From assembly GCF_024462775.1 (NCBI RefSeq), contig NZ_JANGCE010000009.1:34470-98469 (forward strand): 64,000 bases of DNA, read 5' to 3'. Shown in pieces: positions 27,138 to 35,459 of the stretch. Within the stretch, counting starts at the first letter, position 1. The number at the start of each line of letters is the position of its first letter. The translations under genes and the position numbers were made by a program. The notes under the pieces were generated by a model. The model ran no database searches. It was not told the origin of the DNA and was given only the letters and a program-made list of their open reading frames with translations. This DNA is from Butyricicoccus faecihominis. Its GTDB lineage: Bacteria; Bacillota; Clostridia; Oscillospirales; Butyricicoccaceae.

Positions 27138-28781
27138 ATGAAAGAGTATCCGTTGAGCGTTCCCGCCCCGCACCATTTTACATTTGCGGTCCGCGACCTT
27201 CCCGACGTCACGGTCGAGCAGCGCGAGCGCGCACTGAAAGCCACCCATTATAATGAGTTTGCCTTCCCCTCCGGGATGCTGACTATCGATATGCTGTCCG
27301 ATTCCGGCACCACCGCCATGACCAACCAGCAGTGGGCGTCGCTGTTTTTAGGCGACGAGGCCTATGGCCGCAACACCGGCTATTATGTACTGCTGGACAC
27401 CTTCCGCGACATCTTCGAGCGCGGCGGCGAGAAGAACTGGAAGAAGATCATCGATTTGGTCCGCACCGATTGCCGCGATGTGGAAAAGATGATGGATGAG
27501 GTTTATCTCTGCGAGTACGAAGGCGGCCTGTTCAACGGCGGCGCCGCGCAGATGGAACGCCCCAACGCTTTCATCATTCAGCAGGGCCGCGCGGCGGAAT
27601 CCGTTCTGATGGAGATCGTCAAGAAGATCCTCGCCCAGCGCTATCCAGGCAAGGTGTTCACCATCCCGTCCAACGGCCACTTTGACACCACCGAAGGCAA
27701 TATCAAGCAGATGGGCTCTATTCCGCGCAACCTGTACAACAAGGAACTGCTGTACGAAGTACCCGAAGGCGGCAAGTACGAGAAGAACCCCTTCAAGGGC
27801 AACATGGATATCGAAAAGCTCGAACAGCTGATCCAGACCTGCGGCCCGGAGAACGTGCCTCTGATCTTCACCTGCATCACCAACAACCCCATCTGCGGTC
27901 AGGCCGTTTCCATGGCCAACATCCGCGAGATCAACCGCGTTGCCCATAAGTACGACATCCCGCTGGTATTCGACGTTGCCCGTTGGGCGGAAAACTGCTA
28001 CTTCATCAAGATGAATGAAGAAGGCTACGCCGATAAATCCATCGCCGAGATCGCGACCGAGATGTTCTCCTACTGCGACGCGTTCAGCATGTCCGCCAAG
28101 AAGGACGGCCACGCCAACATGGGCGGTATGCTGGCCTTCCGCGACAAGGGCCTGTTCTGGAAGAAATTCTCCGACTTCAACGAGGACGGCTCGATCAAGA
28201 CCGACGTTGGCGTTCTGCTCAAGGTCAAGCAGATCTCCTGCTACGGCAATGATTCCTACGGCGGCATGTCCGGCCGCGATATCATGGCGCTGGCTGTCGG
28301 CCTGTACGAGAGCTGCGACTATAACTACATGAGTGAGCGCGTGGAGCAGTGCAACTATTTGGCCGAGGGCTTCTACAATGCCGGCGTCAAGGGCGTTGTC
28401 ATTCCCGCGGGCGGCCACGCCGTATACATCAATATGGATGAGTTCTTCGACGGCAAGCGCGGCCACGATACCTTTGCCGGGCAGGGCTTCAGCATCGAGC
28501 TGATCCGCCGCTACGGTATCCGCACCGCAGAATTGGGCGACTACTCCATGGAGTATGACCTCAAGACGCCGGAGCAGCAGGCCGAGCTGGCCAACGTGGT
28601 TCGCTTCGCGATCGACCGCAGCCGTTTGACCAAGGAGCATTTGGACTATGTAATCGCCGCGGTCAAGGCGCTGTACGAAGACCGCGAGAGCATTCCGAAC
28701 ATCCGTATCGTATGGGGCCACAACCTGCCGATGCGTCACTTCCACGCATTTTTGGAGCCCTACCCGAACGAGGAAAAGTAA
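27138..28781 (+). CDS. tnaA: Tryptophanase-like beta-eliminating lyase (long form)
   Basis: A 547-residue PLP lyase of the tryptophanase/tyrosine phenol-lyase family, about 80 residues longer than either. The PLP lysine is K322 in SAKKDGHANMGG; other family motifs are DMLSDSGTTAMTNQQW, GDEAY, QGRAAE, FDVARWAENCYFIK and SYGGMSGRDIMALAVGL. Where tyrosine phenol-lyase has Arg381 (MERG) this protein has L466 (AELG), and where it has Phe448 this has H534 (MRHF). Both agree with tryptophanase, so indole, pyruvate and ammonia are the predicted products. Roughly 45-50 extra residues lie between GDEAY and QGRAAE. The ribosome site is TATGGAGGTAAC. Confidence 0.85.
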   Translation: MKEYPLSVPAPHHFTFAVRDLPDVTVEQRERALKATHYNEFAFPSGMLTIDMLSDSGTTAMTNQQWASLFLGDEAYGRNTGYYVLLDTFRDIFERGGEKNWKKIIDLVRTDCRDVEKMMDEVYLCEYEGGLFNGGAAQMERPNAFIIQQGRAAESVLMEIVKKILAQRYPGKVFTIPSNGHFDTTEGNIKQMGSIPRNLYNKELLYEVPEGGKYEKNPFKGNMDIEKLEQLIQTCGPENVPLIFTCITNNPICGQAVSMANIREINRVAHKYDIPLVFDVARWAENCYFIKMNEEGYADKSIAEIATEMFSYCDAFSMSAKKDGHANMGGMLAFRDKGLFWKKFSDFNEDGSIKTDVGVLLKVKQISCYGNDSYGGMSGRDIMALAVGLYESCDYNYMSERVEQCNYLAEGFYNAGVKGVVIPAGGHAVYINMDEFFDGKRGHDTFAGQGFSIELIRRYGIRTAELGDYSMEYDLKTPEQQAELANVVRFAIDRSRLTKEHLDYVIAAVKALYEDRESIPNIRIVWGHNLPMRHFHAFLEPYPNEEK

Positions 28782-28855
28782 TCAACCGGCAGACGGAACA
28801 ATCTGTGCGTAACCTGCGCCGCGTGGAAAGTGCGCAGGAAGAATGATTGGAAAAC

Positions 28856-28894
28856 GTCCGCGGAAAAGTAAAGAGTTCCGCGGACGTTTTTTTC
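28856..28894 (+). terminator. Strong terminator between lyase and NSS transporter
   Basis: CGTCCGCGGAA pairs with TTCCGCGGACG around a 10-nt loop, then seven T. It separates the lyase transcript from the transporter gene, so the transporter is either read through partially or has its own promoter. Confidence 0.9.
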
Positions 28895-28928
28895 GGGTTT
28901 GAAAGAGAAAAAAGGGGTGTGACTACAT

Positions 28929-30335
28929 ATGAGTAACGAGACCACTACCAGCCGCGACGGCTTTAAAAGCAAGTGGGGCTTTATTCTGGCCTGTATCGGC
29001 TCCGCAGTAGGCATGGGCAATATCTGGCGTTTCCCGATCATGGTGCAGAAATTCGGCGGTTTGACATTCTTGATCCCGTATTTTATTTTCGTCGTACTGA
29101 TCGCGTCCTCCGGCGTTATGGAGGAATTCGCCCTTGGCCGCCGCGCGGCGGCGGGCCCGGTAGGCGCGTTTGGCATGTGCACCGAGGAGCGCACGGGCAA
29201 GAAGGGTTCGGGCGAGCTGATCGGCGCGATCCCGATCATCGGCGCGCTGATGCTGGCCATCGGCTACACGGTCGTTTTAGGCTGGATATTCAAGTATACG
29301 TTTTTGTCCATTTCAGGCGGCTTGTTCGGTCTGGGCACCGATATGGGCGCGATCGGCGGCGCGTTCGGCGCGACCGCGCCGGAAGCGGAGCACTTGGGCG
29401 AGGCCATCGGCATGATGGCGTCGAACGGCTTCTTCGGAATCGGCAACGGCGTTTGGCAGCTCGTTGGTCTGGTTGCTTCGCTGGCCATTATGGCGCTTGG
29501 CGTTGCGGGCGGCATTGAGAAGGCCAACAAGATTATGATGCCTGTTTTGTTCTTCCTGTTCCTCGCGCTCGGCATTTATATCGCCACGCTGCCCGGCTCG
29601 TCCGAGGGCTATAAGTACATCTTTACGTTAAGCCCGGGCGGTTTGCTCAATCCGCAGGTTTGGGTATTCGCGTTCGGTCAGGCGTTCTTCTCGCTGTCCG
29701 TCGCGGGCAATGGTTCGGTCATCTATGGCTCTTACCTGAGTAAGAAAGAGGATATCCCGAACTCCGCGCGTAACGTCGCGGTATTCGATACGCTGGCGGC
29801 GCTGCTGGCGGCCTTCGTTATCATCCCGGCCATGGCGTCTGTTCTAGGCGCGGATATCAGCAAAGTATCCGGCGGCCCCGGCCTGATGTTCGTCTATCTG
29901 GTCAACGTCTTTAACGCGATGCCCGGCGGCCGTATCATCGGCATGATCTTCTTTATCTGCGTGCTGTTCGCGGGCGTGTCGTCCATCGTCAACCTGTATG
30001 AGGCGCCGGTCGCCTTCCTGCAGGAAAAGCTGAAGTTCAACCGTCTGGCGGCGGTTGGAGGGATCGGTATCATCGGCGCGATCGTTTCCCTCAGCATCCA
30101 GCCTTGGACCTCGCAGTGGATGGACGTCGTTTCGATCTATATCTGCCCGCTGGGCGCAATGCTGGCCGGCATCATGTTCTTCTGGGTGCTCAAGAAAGAA
30201 TCGGCGCTGGGTTCTGTCAACGAGGGCGCGAAGAAGCCTATCGGCAGTTGGTTCTATCCGCTCGGTAAGTACATCTATGTGCCGCTTGCACTGCTCGCGC
30301 TGATTTTGGGCGCAAAATACGGCGGCATCGGCTGA
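28929..30335 (+). CDS. Sodium-dependent transporter, NSS/SNF family
   Basis: A 468-residue membrane protein with 11-12 helices. The N-terminal GFILACIGSAVGMGNIWRFP is the signature of the neurotransmitter:sodium symporter family, including the unwound TM1 region that binds substrate and Na+. Bacterial members such as TnaT and MhsT import tryptophan and other hydrophobic amino acids. The position after a tryptophanase-like gene supports aromatic amino-acid import. A terminator-like hairpin follows at 30370. Confidence 0.94.
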   Translation: MSNETTTSRDGFKSKWGFILACIGSAVGMGNIWRFPIMVQKFGGLTFLIPYFIFVVLIASSGVMEEFALGRRAAAGPVGAFGMCTEERTGKKGSGELIGAIPIIGALMLAIGYTVVLGWIFKYTFLSISGGLFGLGTDMGAIGGAFGATAPEAEHLGEAIGMMASNGFFGIGNGVWQLVGLVASLAIMALGVAGGIEKANKIMMPVLFFLFLALGIYIATLPGSSEGYKYIFTLSPGGLLNPQVWVFAFGQAFFSLSVAGNGSVIYGSYLSKKEDIPNSARNVAVFDTLAALLAAFVIIPAMASVLGADISKVSGGPGLMFVYLVNVFNAMPGGRIIGMIFFICVLFAGVSSIVNLYEAPVAFLQEKLKFNRLAAVGGIGIIGAIVSLSIQPWTSQWMDVVSIYICPLGAMLAGIMFFWVLKKESALGSVNEGAKKPIGSWFYPLGKYIYVPLALLALILGAKYGGIG

Positions 30336-30369
30336 TCTAAAAAACTATCCCATCCCCCCTTTCCCACGC

Positions 30370-30402
30370 ATCGCCCGCAGCCTATCGGAGACTGCGGGCG
30401 AT
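30370..30402 (+). terminator. Terminator after the NSS transporter
   Basis: ATCGCCCGCAG pairs perfectly with CTGCGGGCGAT around an 11-nt loop; TCCCTTT follows, so the T run is modest. Confidence 0.65.
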
Positions 30403-30444
30403 TCCCTTTGGCGTGGGCGGAAAATCGCAAAAAAGGAGAGTACT

Positions 30445-30906
30445 ATGAACGCTAACCTACGTGACAAAATCAACGGCGCGGTGACCGTGATCGAGATCGG
30501 ACTGGGCGTTATCATCCTGCTGGCCTGCGTGATCTCGGGCGTCGGCATTCTCTTTTCCACGGACTTTGGGCTGCTGCTGGAAAACCCGGACTATTTACAG
30601 GCCCGCTTGTCGGACGCCTGCCTGATCATCATCGGTATCGAGCTGGTCAAAATGATCACCAGCTATACGATCGATTCCGTGGTGGACGTTATGCTGCTTG
30701 CCGTGGCGCGGCAGATGATCGTCGAGCATACCGCGCCGCTGGAAAACCTGCTGGCTGTTTTGGCGGTCGGCATTTTGTTCGTCATCCGCAAGTATTTGTA
30801 CATTTCCCAGATCGACAAGCGCCAAACCAAGCGCGAAGTCGAAGCGGCAATCCGCGCACAGGTCTTCGAGCCGGACAAGCCGTATGAAAAGGAAGAAACG
30901 CAATAA
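30445..30906 (+). CDS. PsiE-like small membrane protein
   Basis: A 153-residue protein with four predicted helices (about residues 13-38, 55-72, 78-92 and 100-116). The segment DVMLLAVARQMIVEHTAPLENLLAVLAVGILFVIRKYLYI resembles phosphate-starvation-inducible PsiE-like proteins. A charged C-terminal tail (KRQTKREVEAAIRAQVF) follows. An AAAAAGGAG site precedes ATG. The stop codon lies at the outer arm of the terminator/MITE structure. Functional link to the tryptophan module is uncertain. Confidence 0.65.
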   Translation: MNANLRDKINGAVTVIEIGLGVIILLACVISGVGILFSTDFGLLLENPDYLQARLSDACLIIIGIELVKMITSYTIDSVVDVMLLAVARQMIVEHTAPLENLLAVLAVGILFVIRKYLYISQIDKRQTKREVEAAIRAQVFEPDKPYEKEETQ

Positions 30907-31109
30907 TAAAAATACACTGCCTTGGGGCCAATGTCATTAAGTTAAGCTTTCCCGGTTGTCATTCTGAGGAACGTAGTGACGAAGAATCTCGCGCGAACGC
31001 GCGATTTTCGGTAAGGAACGCGCGTTCGCGCGAGATCCTTCGCTCCGCTCAGGATGACAAACCCTTAACTTAATGACATTGGCCTTGGGGCAGTGTATTT
31101 TTATTATTG
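30899..31109. terminator. Bidirectional terminator split by a MITE insertion
   Basis: The outer arms (30899-30920 and 31088-31109) are perfect 22-bp complements with A-rich and T-rich ends, as in a bidirectional terminator for the convergent PsiE-like and Mrp genes. Removing the 155-bp insert and one target duplication restores ACTGCC-TTGG-GGCAGT, a compact hairpin with a 4-base loop. Confidence 0.75.
30928..31082. mobile_element. 155-bp MITE with 19-bp terminal inverted repeats and 8-bp target duplication
   Basis: The ends are CCAATGTCATTAAGTTAAG (30928-30946) and its exact complement (31064-31082). CCTTGGGG flanks it directly on both sides (30920-30927, 31083-31090), a clean 8-bp target-site duplication. 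The interior holds further imperfect dyads (TTGTCATTCTGAG/CTCAGGATGACAA and CGCGCGAACGCGCG-type repeats), giving a long hairpin. No coding capacity: non-autonomous. Confidence 0.85.
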
Positions 31110-32693
31110 CACGGCGACCAGCGACGCCGCGAGAAGAATCAGGAAGCTGCCGCCCGTGCACAGTGCGATACCGTTGAAATCGAGCGTGAGATCAATACCG
31201 GCTTTCAGCCGTGCGGACCGGCTGATCAACTTGCGGTATACAAGATCCGCCAGCACGAAACTGGCCGCCCAAATGAGCGTTTTGGTCACATAGCCCGATA
31301 CGCTGATGGAAAGGGGAGAATCCAGAACAAGACTCAGTAGCGGCGCGGCGAATATGCCGGTCAGCAAGCAGAGCGCGCTGAGCGTGACCACGACTGCGGT
31401 CGACCAAAAGTCGTACCGAAAATCAATATCGCGTTTTGGGCCAAACAGTACGCGCCCGAATTTAACAAAGGAAAGGATGGTGCCGAAATTGATGATCAGA
31501 AAGCAGATGCTGGCAAGCGTCGTATCGGTCTGCGCGAGAAAGTATTTGGAGATGCTGCCGTTGAAAAAGGGCGCGCCCGTTATGCCGAGTATGCCCGCGA
31601 TAATGGCCACCCCGGCGAGCGGGGCGCTGCGCATCACGCCGCGTATCTCGTAGATATTGCGCGTGCGGTACCGCGCGATCAGCATGCCCGTGGCGAGGAA
31701 CAGAAGCGATTTAAACAGCGCGTGGTTCATGATGTGCAGCATCGCGCCCGCCTGCACGGTTTCGTTCGGGTAGCACAGCCCGGCAATGATCATACCGATC
31801 TGCGAGACCGTGTGATAGGCCAGAATCAGCTTGCAGTCGCTTTGGCAAACCGCCATGCAAATGCCCGCGACCGAGGTGATAACGCCCGCCCAGAAGAAGA
31901 ACGGCGCGCAGTCGACGACGGGCGAAAACAGGCCCTGCATGCGGAGAAACAGATAAACGCCGCTTTTGATGTAAATGCCGGACAAAATAGCGGAGACCGC
32001 GGTCGGCGCGCCCGGCGTACCGTGCGCGAGCGGCAGCCAAAAGTGCATGGGAAACAGCGCGCACTTTAGCGCGGTGCCCGTCATCAGCAGAGCGAACGGC
32101 AGCACAAGCGTTTTTGGGTCGCAAACCGTCAGCGCGGCGGCGATGCCGTCAAAATCCAAAACGCCGGTCTGGCGGTACAGCATGCCGATGCCGAGCAAGA
32201 AAAACAGCATGCCGGTGATATTGGTCAACAGGTAGACAAGGCCGTCGTTGATCGACCGGCTCTCGCGCTTGAACATGATCAAAATGGCGCAGACGATCGC
32301 CGATACCTCCACCGCGACATAGATGTTGAACAGATCGCGCGAAAGGAAGATCAGCATGATCAGGCCTTCCAGAACGGTAAACAGAAACGAATACAGCTTG
32401 CTGGTGCGTTCGCGCACGCTGGTGAACAGGAACATGCACAGGAATAAAAACGCTACCAGCACAAGAAATACGGCGGCGATCAGGTCGCAATAGAGCGTGA
32501 TACCGAGAAAACCGCCGCCTTGATGCGTGGAGACCGTTTGTCCGAGAAAGCGCACGCGGTAGAACAGGTGCAGCGTGACAAGCAGCACCGCGCCGTATAC
32601 CAAGGTGGACAGATAAGTCGTTATCTTGTGGGGGATGAGGTACAGCAGCAGCGAGGTGAAAATAGGCAGTACGATCAAAAGATATAATTCCAT
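31104..32693 (-). CDS. mnhD: Mrp/Mbh-type antiporter subunit D (NuoN/MnhD-like)
   Basis: A 529-residue membrane protein with about 14 helices and the proton-conducting quinone/Mrp transporter signature (VEVSAIVCAILIMFKRES, LKCALFPMHFWLPLAHGTPGAPTAVSAILSGIYIKSGVYLFLR, HTVSQIGMIIAGLCYP, MNHALFKSLLFLATG). Lys and Glu residues within helices are those used in complex I-related antiporters. Last gene of the seven-gene Mrp operon. Confidence 0.92.
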   Translation of the reverse strand: MELYLLIVLPIFTSLLLYLIPHKITTYLSTLVYGAVLLVTLHLFYRVRFLGQTVSTHQGGGFLGITLYCDLIAAVFLVLVAFLFLCMFLFTSVRERTSKLYSFLFTVLEGLIMLIFLSRDLFNIYVAVEVSAIVCAILIMFKRESRSINDGLVYLLTNITGMLFFLLGIGMLYRQTGVLDFDGIAAALTVCDPKTLVLPFALLMTGTALKCALFPMHFWLPLAHGTPGAPTAVSAILSGIYIKSGVYLFLRMQGLFSPVVDCAPFFFWAGVITSVAGICMAVCQSDCKLILAYHTVSQIGMIIAGLCYPNETVQAGAMLHIMNHALFKSLLFLATGMLIARYRTRNIYEIRGVMRSAPLAGVAIIAGILGITGAPFFNGSISKYFLAQTDTTLASICFLIINFGTILSFVKFGRVLFGPKRDIDFRYDFWSTAVVVTLSALCLLTGIFAAPLLSLVLDSPLSISVSGYVTKTLIWAASFVLADLVYRKLISRSARLKAGIDLTLDFNGIALCTGGSFLILLAASLVAVQ

Positions 32694-33052
32694 CAGCGCC
32701 TCCGTTCCTCCCTGCGGATTTTATGTACCGTGTGCCAGTTGGTCGAACCGTAGCGGTGGTAAAGCGCCGAAAACATCATCAGCGCGGCCGCCGTGACCGC
32801 GATGCCGATCACGATGGCGGTGATCATCAGCGCCTGCGGCACGGGGTCGGCCGTCATGGCCTGCGCGGTGCTTTCACCGATGGGCGGGCGCGAACCGGGC
32901 TGAAAACGCACGCCGAGGAAAAACGTGATAACGCCGACATCCATCACGCCGAGCGAAAGCAGCGTTTTGACGATGTTGCGGCGCGCGACAAGGCCGTAAA
33001 GCCCTATGAGGAACAGGAGCAGACCTGTGATCTCGACCGGGTTAAAATTCAT
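32693..33052 (-). CDS. mnhC: Mrp-type antiporter subunit C (NuoK-like)
   Basis: A 119-residue protein with three helices; LLFLIGLYGLVARRNIVKTLLSLGVMDVGVITFFLGV and DPVPQALMITAIVIGIAVTAAALMMFSALYHRYGS match MnhC/MrpC and NuoK. It shares one base with subunit D and overlaps subunit B by 4 bp, as expected in a tightly coupled operon. Confidence 0.92.
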   Translation of the reverse strand: MNFNPVEITGLLLFLIGLYGLVARRNIVKTLLSLGVMDVGVITFFLGVRFQPGSRPPIGESTAQAMTADPVPQALMITAIVIGIAVTAAALMMFSALYHRYGSTNWHTVHKIRREERRR

Positions 33053-33741
33053 GCTTCGTCCTCCGTTTCGCCTGCCATAAAGTGCAGATAGATCATAGAT
33101 AGCCCGGAAAATACCTTGGCGCCAATCAAAACATTGATGATCAGCAGATATAAGCGGTGCTGCCGGTAGCTCCAGCCGCCGCTTGACGCAAGAAACACCA
33201 TGCCGGTAATCAGGATGAGGGCGTACATCAGCTTTTCCAGCCGCGCGCCGGTTTGCAGGCGAAGCAGCTGCCGTCCCTCCGCAAAATGCGCGCTGATCAC
33301 GATCGCGGCCAGAATAGCGCCGCCCTGAAAGCCGCCGCCCGGGCCGTCCATACCGGTAACGACCGTATAAACGCCCGCCAGCGCGATCAGCAGATACACA
33401 GGGCCGAGCGAACCGATCATGATGCGCGACGCGCCGTCATGCCTTGGCGCGCCGGAGGACGCGATGTTCGGATGCACCCGCTCACTGCCCGATAGGCTGC
33501 CAAATTGCGATACGCCGATGACCGATACGAGCAGCAGCAGCGCTTCTAGCAGCGTATCGAACAAACGGTAATCGAGATAAATGGCGGCGACGAGATTTTC
33601 CGCGCCGGTTTCAGTTAGGCCGCGCGAAAACACCGCGTCGAACAGGGGAGAGGGGCCGGGCGCGCCCATCAGAAAATATCCCGCGAACAGGCCGCCGCCC
33701 ACCAGCAGGATGAATAGGAGGCCGATCTTTCTCTGCGTCAT
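33049..33741 (-). CDS. Mrp-type antiporter MbhE-MnhB fused subunit
   Basis: A 230-residue protein joining two modules. The first about 90 residues resemble MbhE, the C-terminal end of MrpA (TGAENLVAAIYLDYRLFDTLLEALLLLVSVIGV). The rest is MnhB (LGPVYLLIALAGVYTVVTGMDGPGGGFQGGAILAAIVISAHFAEG). In Pyrococcus-type Mbh these are separate proteins. Overlaps neighbours by 4 bp on both sides. Confidence 0.87.
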   Translation of the reverse strand: MTQRKIGLLFILLVGGGLFAGYFLMGAPGPSPLFDAVFSRGLTETGAENLVAAIYLDYRLFDTLLEALLLLVSVIGVSQFGSLSGSERVHPNIASSGAPRHDGASRIMIGSLGPVYLLIALAGVYTVVTGMDGPGGGFQGGAILAAIVISAHFAEGRQLLRLQTGARLEKLMYALILITGMVFLASSGGWSYRQHRLYLLIINVLIGAKVFSGLSMIYLHFMAGETEDEA

Positions 33742-34286
33742 GCGCGGCCCTCCCTGTAATCCGTCGCGCTTTGCGCAAGGCTGTCTTGCAAGGAGACCGA
33801 AAAGCCTTCGGCCTCCAGCGACGCGAAGATCTCTTTTACATATTGGCTGCTTTCCTCGCGGTGCAGTACGATCGTGTTGCCGTCCTGCTCCACCACAAGA
33901 TCGCAGCCGGGGCGGGAAAGGAGCGCGGCGGCATCTTCCTGTGCGCGCAGCATATGCGGCTCCAGTTCGCGCGTCTTCAAGGCGCGACTGATCGCCCCGG
34001 AAATGCGCGCGTCGCCGTCCGGCTCGCCCGGTCCGGTCAGGTAGACGGTAAAAATACGGTACTTTTTCAGCGTTACCAAAAAGATCACGGTGGAAAGCGT
34101 CGCGCCCACCACGATCTCGGCAAGCGCCACATCGGGCGCGCCCAGCAGCAAATAGCCCAGCGCGGCAAAGGCGGAAAGCGCCCCCGCGAACATCACGGCG
34201 GAAAGCAGGCGGTCGGTGATCACGGTAAGCACGGCGGCGGCGACCATCAGCCCAAGCACCACATACAGCGGCAGGCTATTCGACAT
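33738..34286 (-). CDS. Mrp/Mbh-type subunit with DUF4040 (MbhD) domain
   Basis: A 182-residue protein, start at ATG 34286-34284 with GGAGGTG upstream. Residues 1-85 are the DUF4040/MbhD module (VITDRLLSAVMFAGALSAFAALGYLLLGAPDVALAEIVVGATLSTVIFL), which in Mrp complexes is part of MrpA. The C-terminal about 95 residues are soluble and unrecognised (VYLTGPGEPDGDARISGA...). Overlaps MnhG by 11 bp. Confidence 0.85.
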   Translation of the reverse strand: MSNSLPLYVVLGLMVAAAVLTVITDRLLSAVMFAGALSAFAALGYLLLGAPDVALAEIVVGATLSTVIFLVTLKKYRIFTVYLTGPGEPDGDARISGAISRALKTRELEPHMLRAQEDAAALLSRPGCDLVVEQDGNTIVLHREESSQYVKEIFASLEAEGFSVSLQDSLAQSATDYREGRA

Positions 34287-34581
34287 GCTCTTGCACCTCC
34301 TCGCGGTGGCCCGAAAGGTAAGCGGAGCGGCCAAGCTTATGGGTAATCAGCGGGGCGGTCAACAATACCGCGCCCATCAGCAGCGCTATTTTAAGAGAAA
34401 ACGGCGTTAAGCCCTGACGGAGCAGCACGCCAAGCAGCAGGACGAGCAGGCCCGCCGTATCGACCAGCGCGCCCGCGAGCAGGCGGCGGTAAAAACCCTT
34501 TGCGCGGATCAGCCCGATCATGCCGCAGGCGATGATGACTAGGCCGAGGGCAAGGACCAGATTGCCAAGCAGCAGCATCAA
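34276..34581 (-). CDS. mnhG: Mrp-type antiporter subunit G
   Basis: A 101-residue protein with three helices and the MnhG/PhaG pattern (LGLVIIACGMIGLIRAKGFYRRLLAGALVDTAGLLVLLLGVLL then ALLMGAVLLTAPLITHKLGRSAY). Overlaps the F and D-module genes. Confidence 0.92.
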   Translation of the reverse strand: MMLLLGNLVLALGLVIIACGMIGLIRAKGFYRRLLAGALVDTAGLLVLLLGVLLRQGLTPFSLKIALLMGAVLLTAPLITHKLGRSAYLSGHREEVQEHVE

Positions 34582-34832
34582 AGATCCCCCTTCCGGCGCA
34601 GATAGACGGCGTAGAACTGCACATCCATAAACCCGAGCAGTGCGAAGGCGAGCGCCACGTCAAGGTACATGCTTTCGCCCGTATGGGCCGCCCACAGCAC
34701 GATCGCGGCTACGATCAAAGCGGATTCTAGGCCGAGAAACAGCACGCGGGAAAACGCTTCCCGCGCGCGAACGAGCAAAACAAAGCACACGAGCATGCAG
34801 GCCAAAATGAAGCCAAGGGCAAAAAGGATCAT
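34578..34832 (-). CDS. mnhF: Mrp-type antiporter subunit F
   Basis: An 84-residue protein of standard MnhF length with three helices. AREAFSRVLFLGLESALIVAAIV and LDVALAFALLGFMDVQFYAVYLRRKG match the family, including the acidic residue in the last helix. Overlaps its neighbours by 4 bp. Confidence 0.9.
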   Translation of the reverse strand: MILFALGFILACMLVCFVLLVRAREAFSRVLFLGLESALIVAAIVLWAAHTGESMYLDVALAFALLGFMDVQFYAVYLRRKGDL

Positions 34833-35308
34833 GACCGCACCCCCTTTTTCGGCAGCCGGTTTTCAAAATGGGCGGCCACGTCCTGCCGGGCTTCCGGTTG
34901 CGCGGGTGGGTCGGCGCACAGTACGGCGTATTCCGTTTCGTTTTCCTCCAAGGTCACGGTGCCCGGCGTGAGCGTGATGCTGTTTGCAACGAGCACGCGG
35001 CCTTGCTCGTTTGCTGCGGGAAGCAGGTGCAAAATAGCGGCCTGAAAGAGGTGGGGACGCAGCACGGCGCGCATTTGCCGCGCGGTCGCCGCCGCCATAT
35101 CGGCAAGAAGCAGCGCGCCGTAGCGCAGCAGCGACAGCCCATGCAGCGGCAGCACAGCCGCTTTGCCAATGGGACGAACAGCAGCGGCAAAAAGCAGCCC
35201 CGCGGCAGCGCCGGTCGCCACGCCGCCAAGGCTCAGCCGCTCGAGCAGGATGGAAAAGACGATCGCGCCGGCGCCGGCGCATAAGAGATGTGTCATGCGT
35301 ATGCGCAT
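34829..35308 (-). CDS. mnhE: Mrp-type antiporter subunit E
   Basis: A 159-residue protein, first gene of the operon. Two to three N-terminal helices precede the conserved MnhE tail VLVANSITLTPGTVTLEENETEYAVLCAD. Promoter not clearly seen; GAGAGAAATCC lies near the start. The order E-F-G-(DUF4040)-(MbhE+B)-C-D matches the antiporter half of Mbh-type complexes. Confidence 0.9.
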   Translation of the reverse strand: MRIRMTHLLCAGAGAIVFSILLERLSLGGVATGAAAGLLFAAAVRPIGKAAVLPLHGLSLLRYGALLLADMAAATARQMRAVLRPHLFQAAILHLLPAANEQGRVLVANSITLTPGTVTLEENETEYAVLCADPPAQPEARQDVAAHFENRLPKKGVRS

Positions 35309-35400
35309 CGGATTTCTCTCCTTCTATAAAGTTTGGTAACAAAATTATAGCATAGCAAAGGGGCAAAAGGATAGATAAACCGCAAGAAAATTCAAGAGAA

Positions 35401-35437
35401 ATGGCACGCCGCGGCATAAATGCCTGCGGCGTGCCAT
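35401..35437 (-). terminator. Hairpin terminator after the lipoprotein hydrolase gene
   Basis: ATGGCACGCCGC pairs with GCGGCGTGCCAT around a 13-nt loop; on the minus strand it is followed by a T-rich tract (TTTCTCTTG). It separates the hydrolase from the Mrp operon. Confidence 0.8.
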
Positions 35438-35459
35438 GGAAAAAGCAAACGATAAAGCT

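Noticed and set aside
27348..28745. A 465-codon minus-strand frame opposite the tryptophanase-like gene
   Set aside because: No motifs and no start region; the sense gene is well supported.
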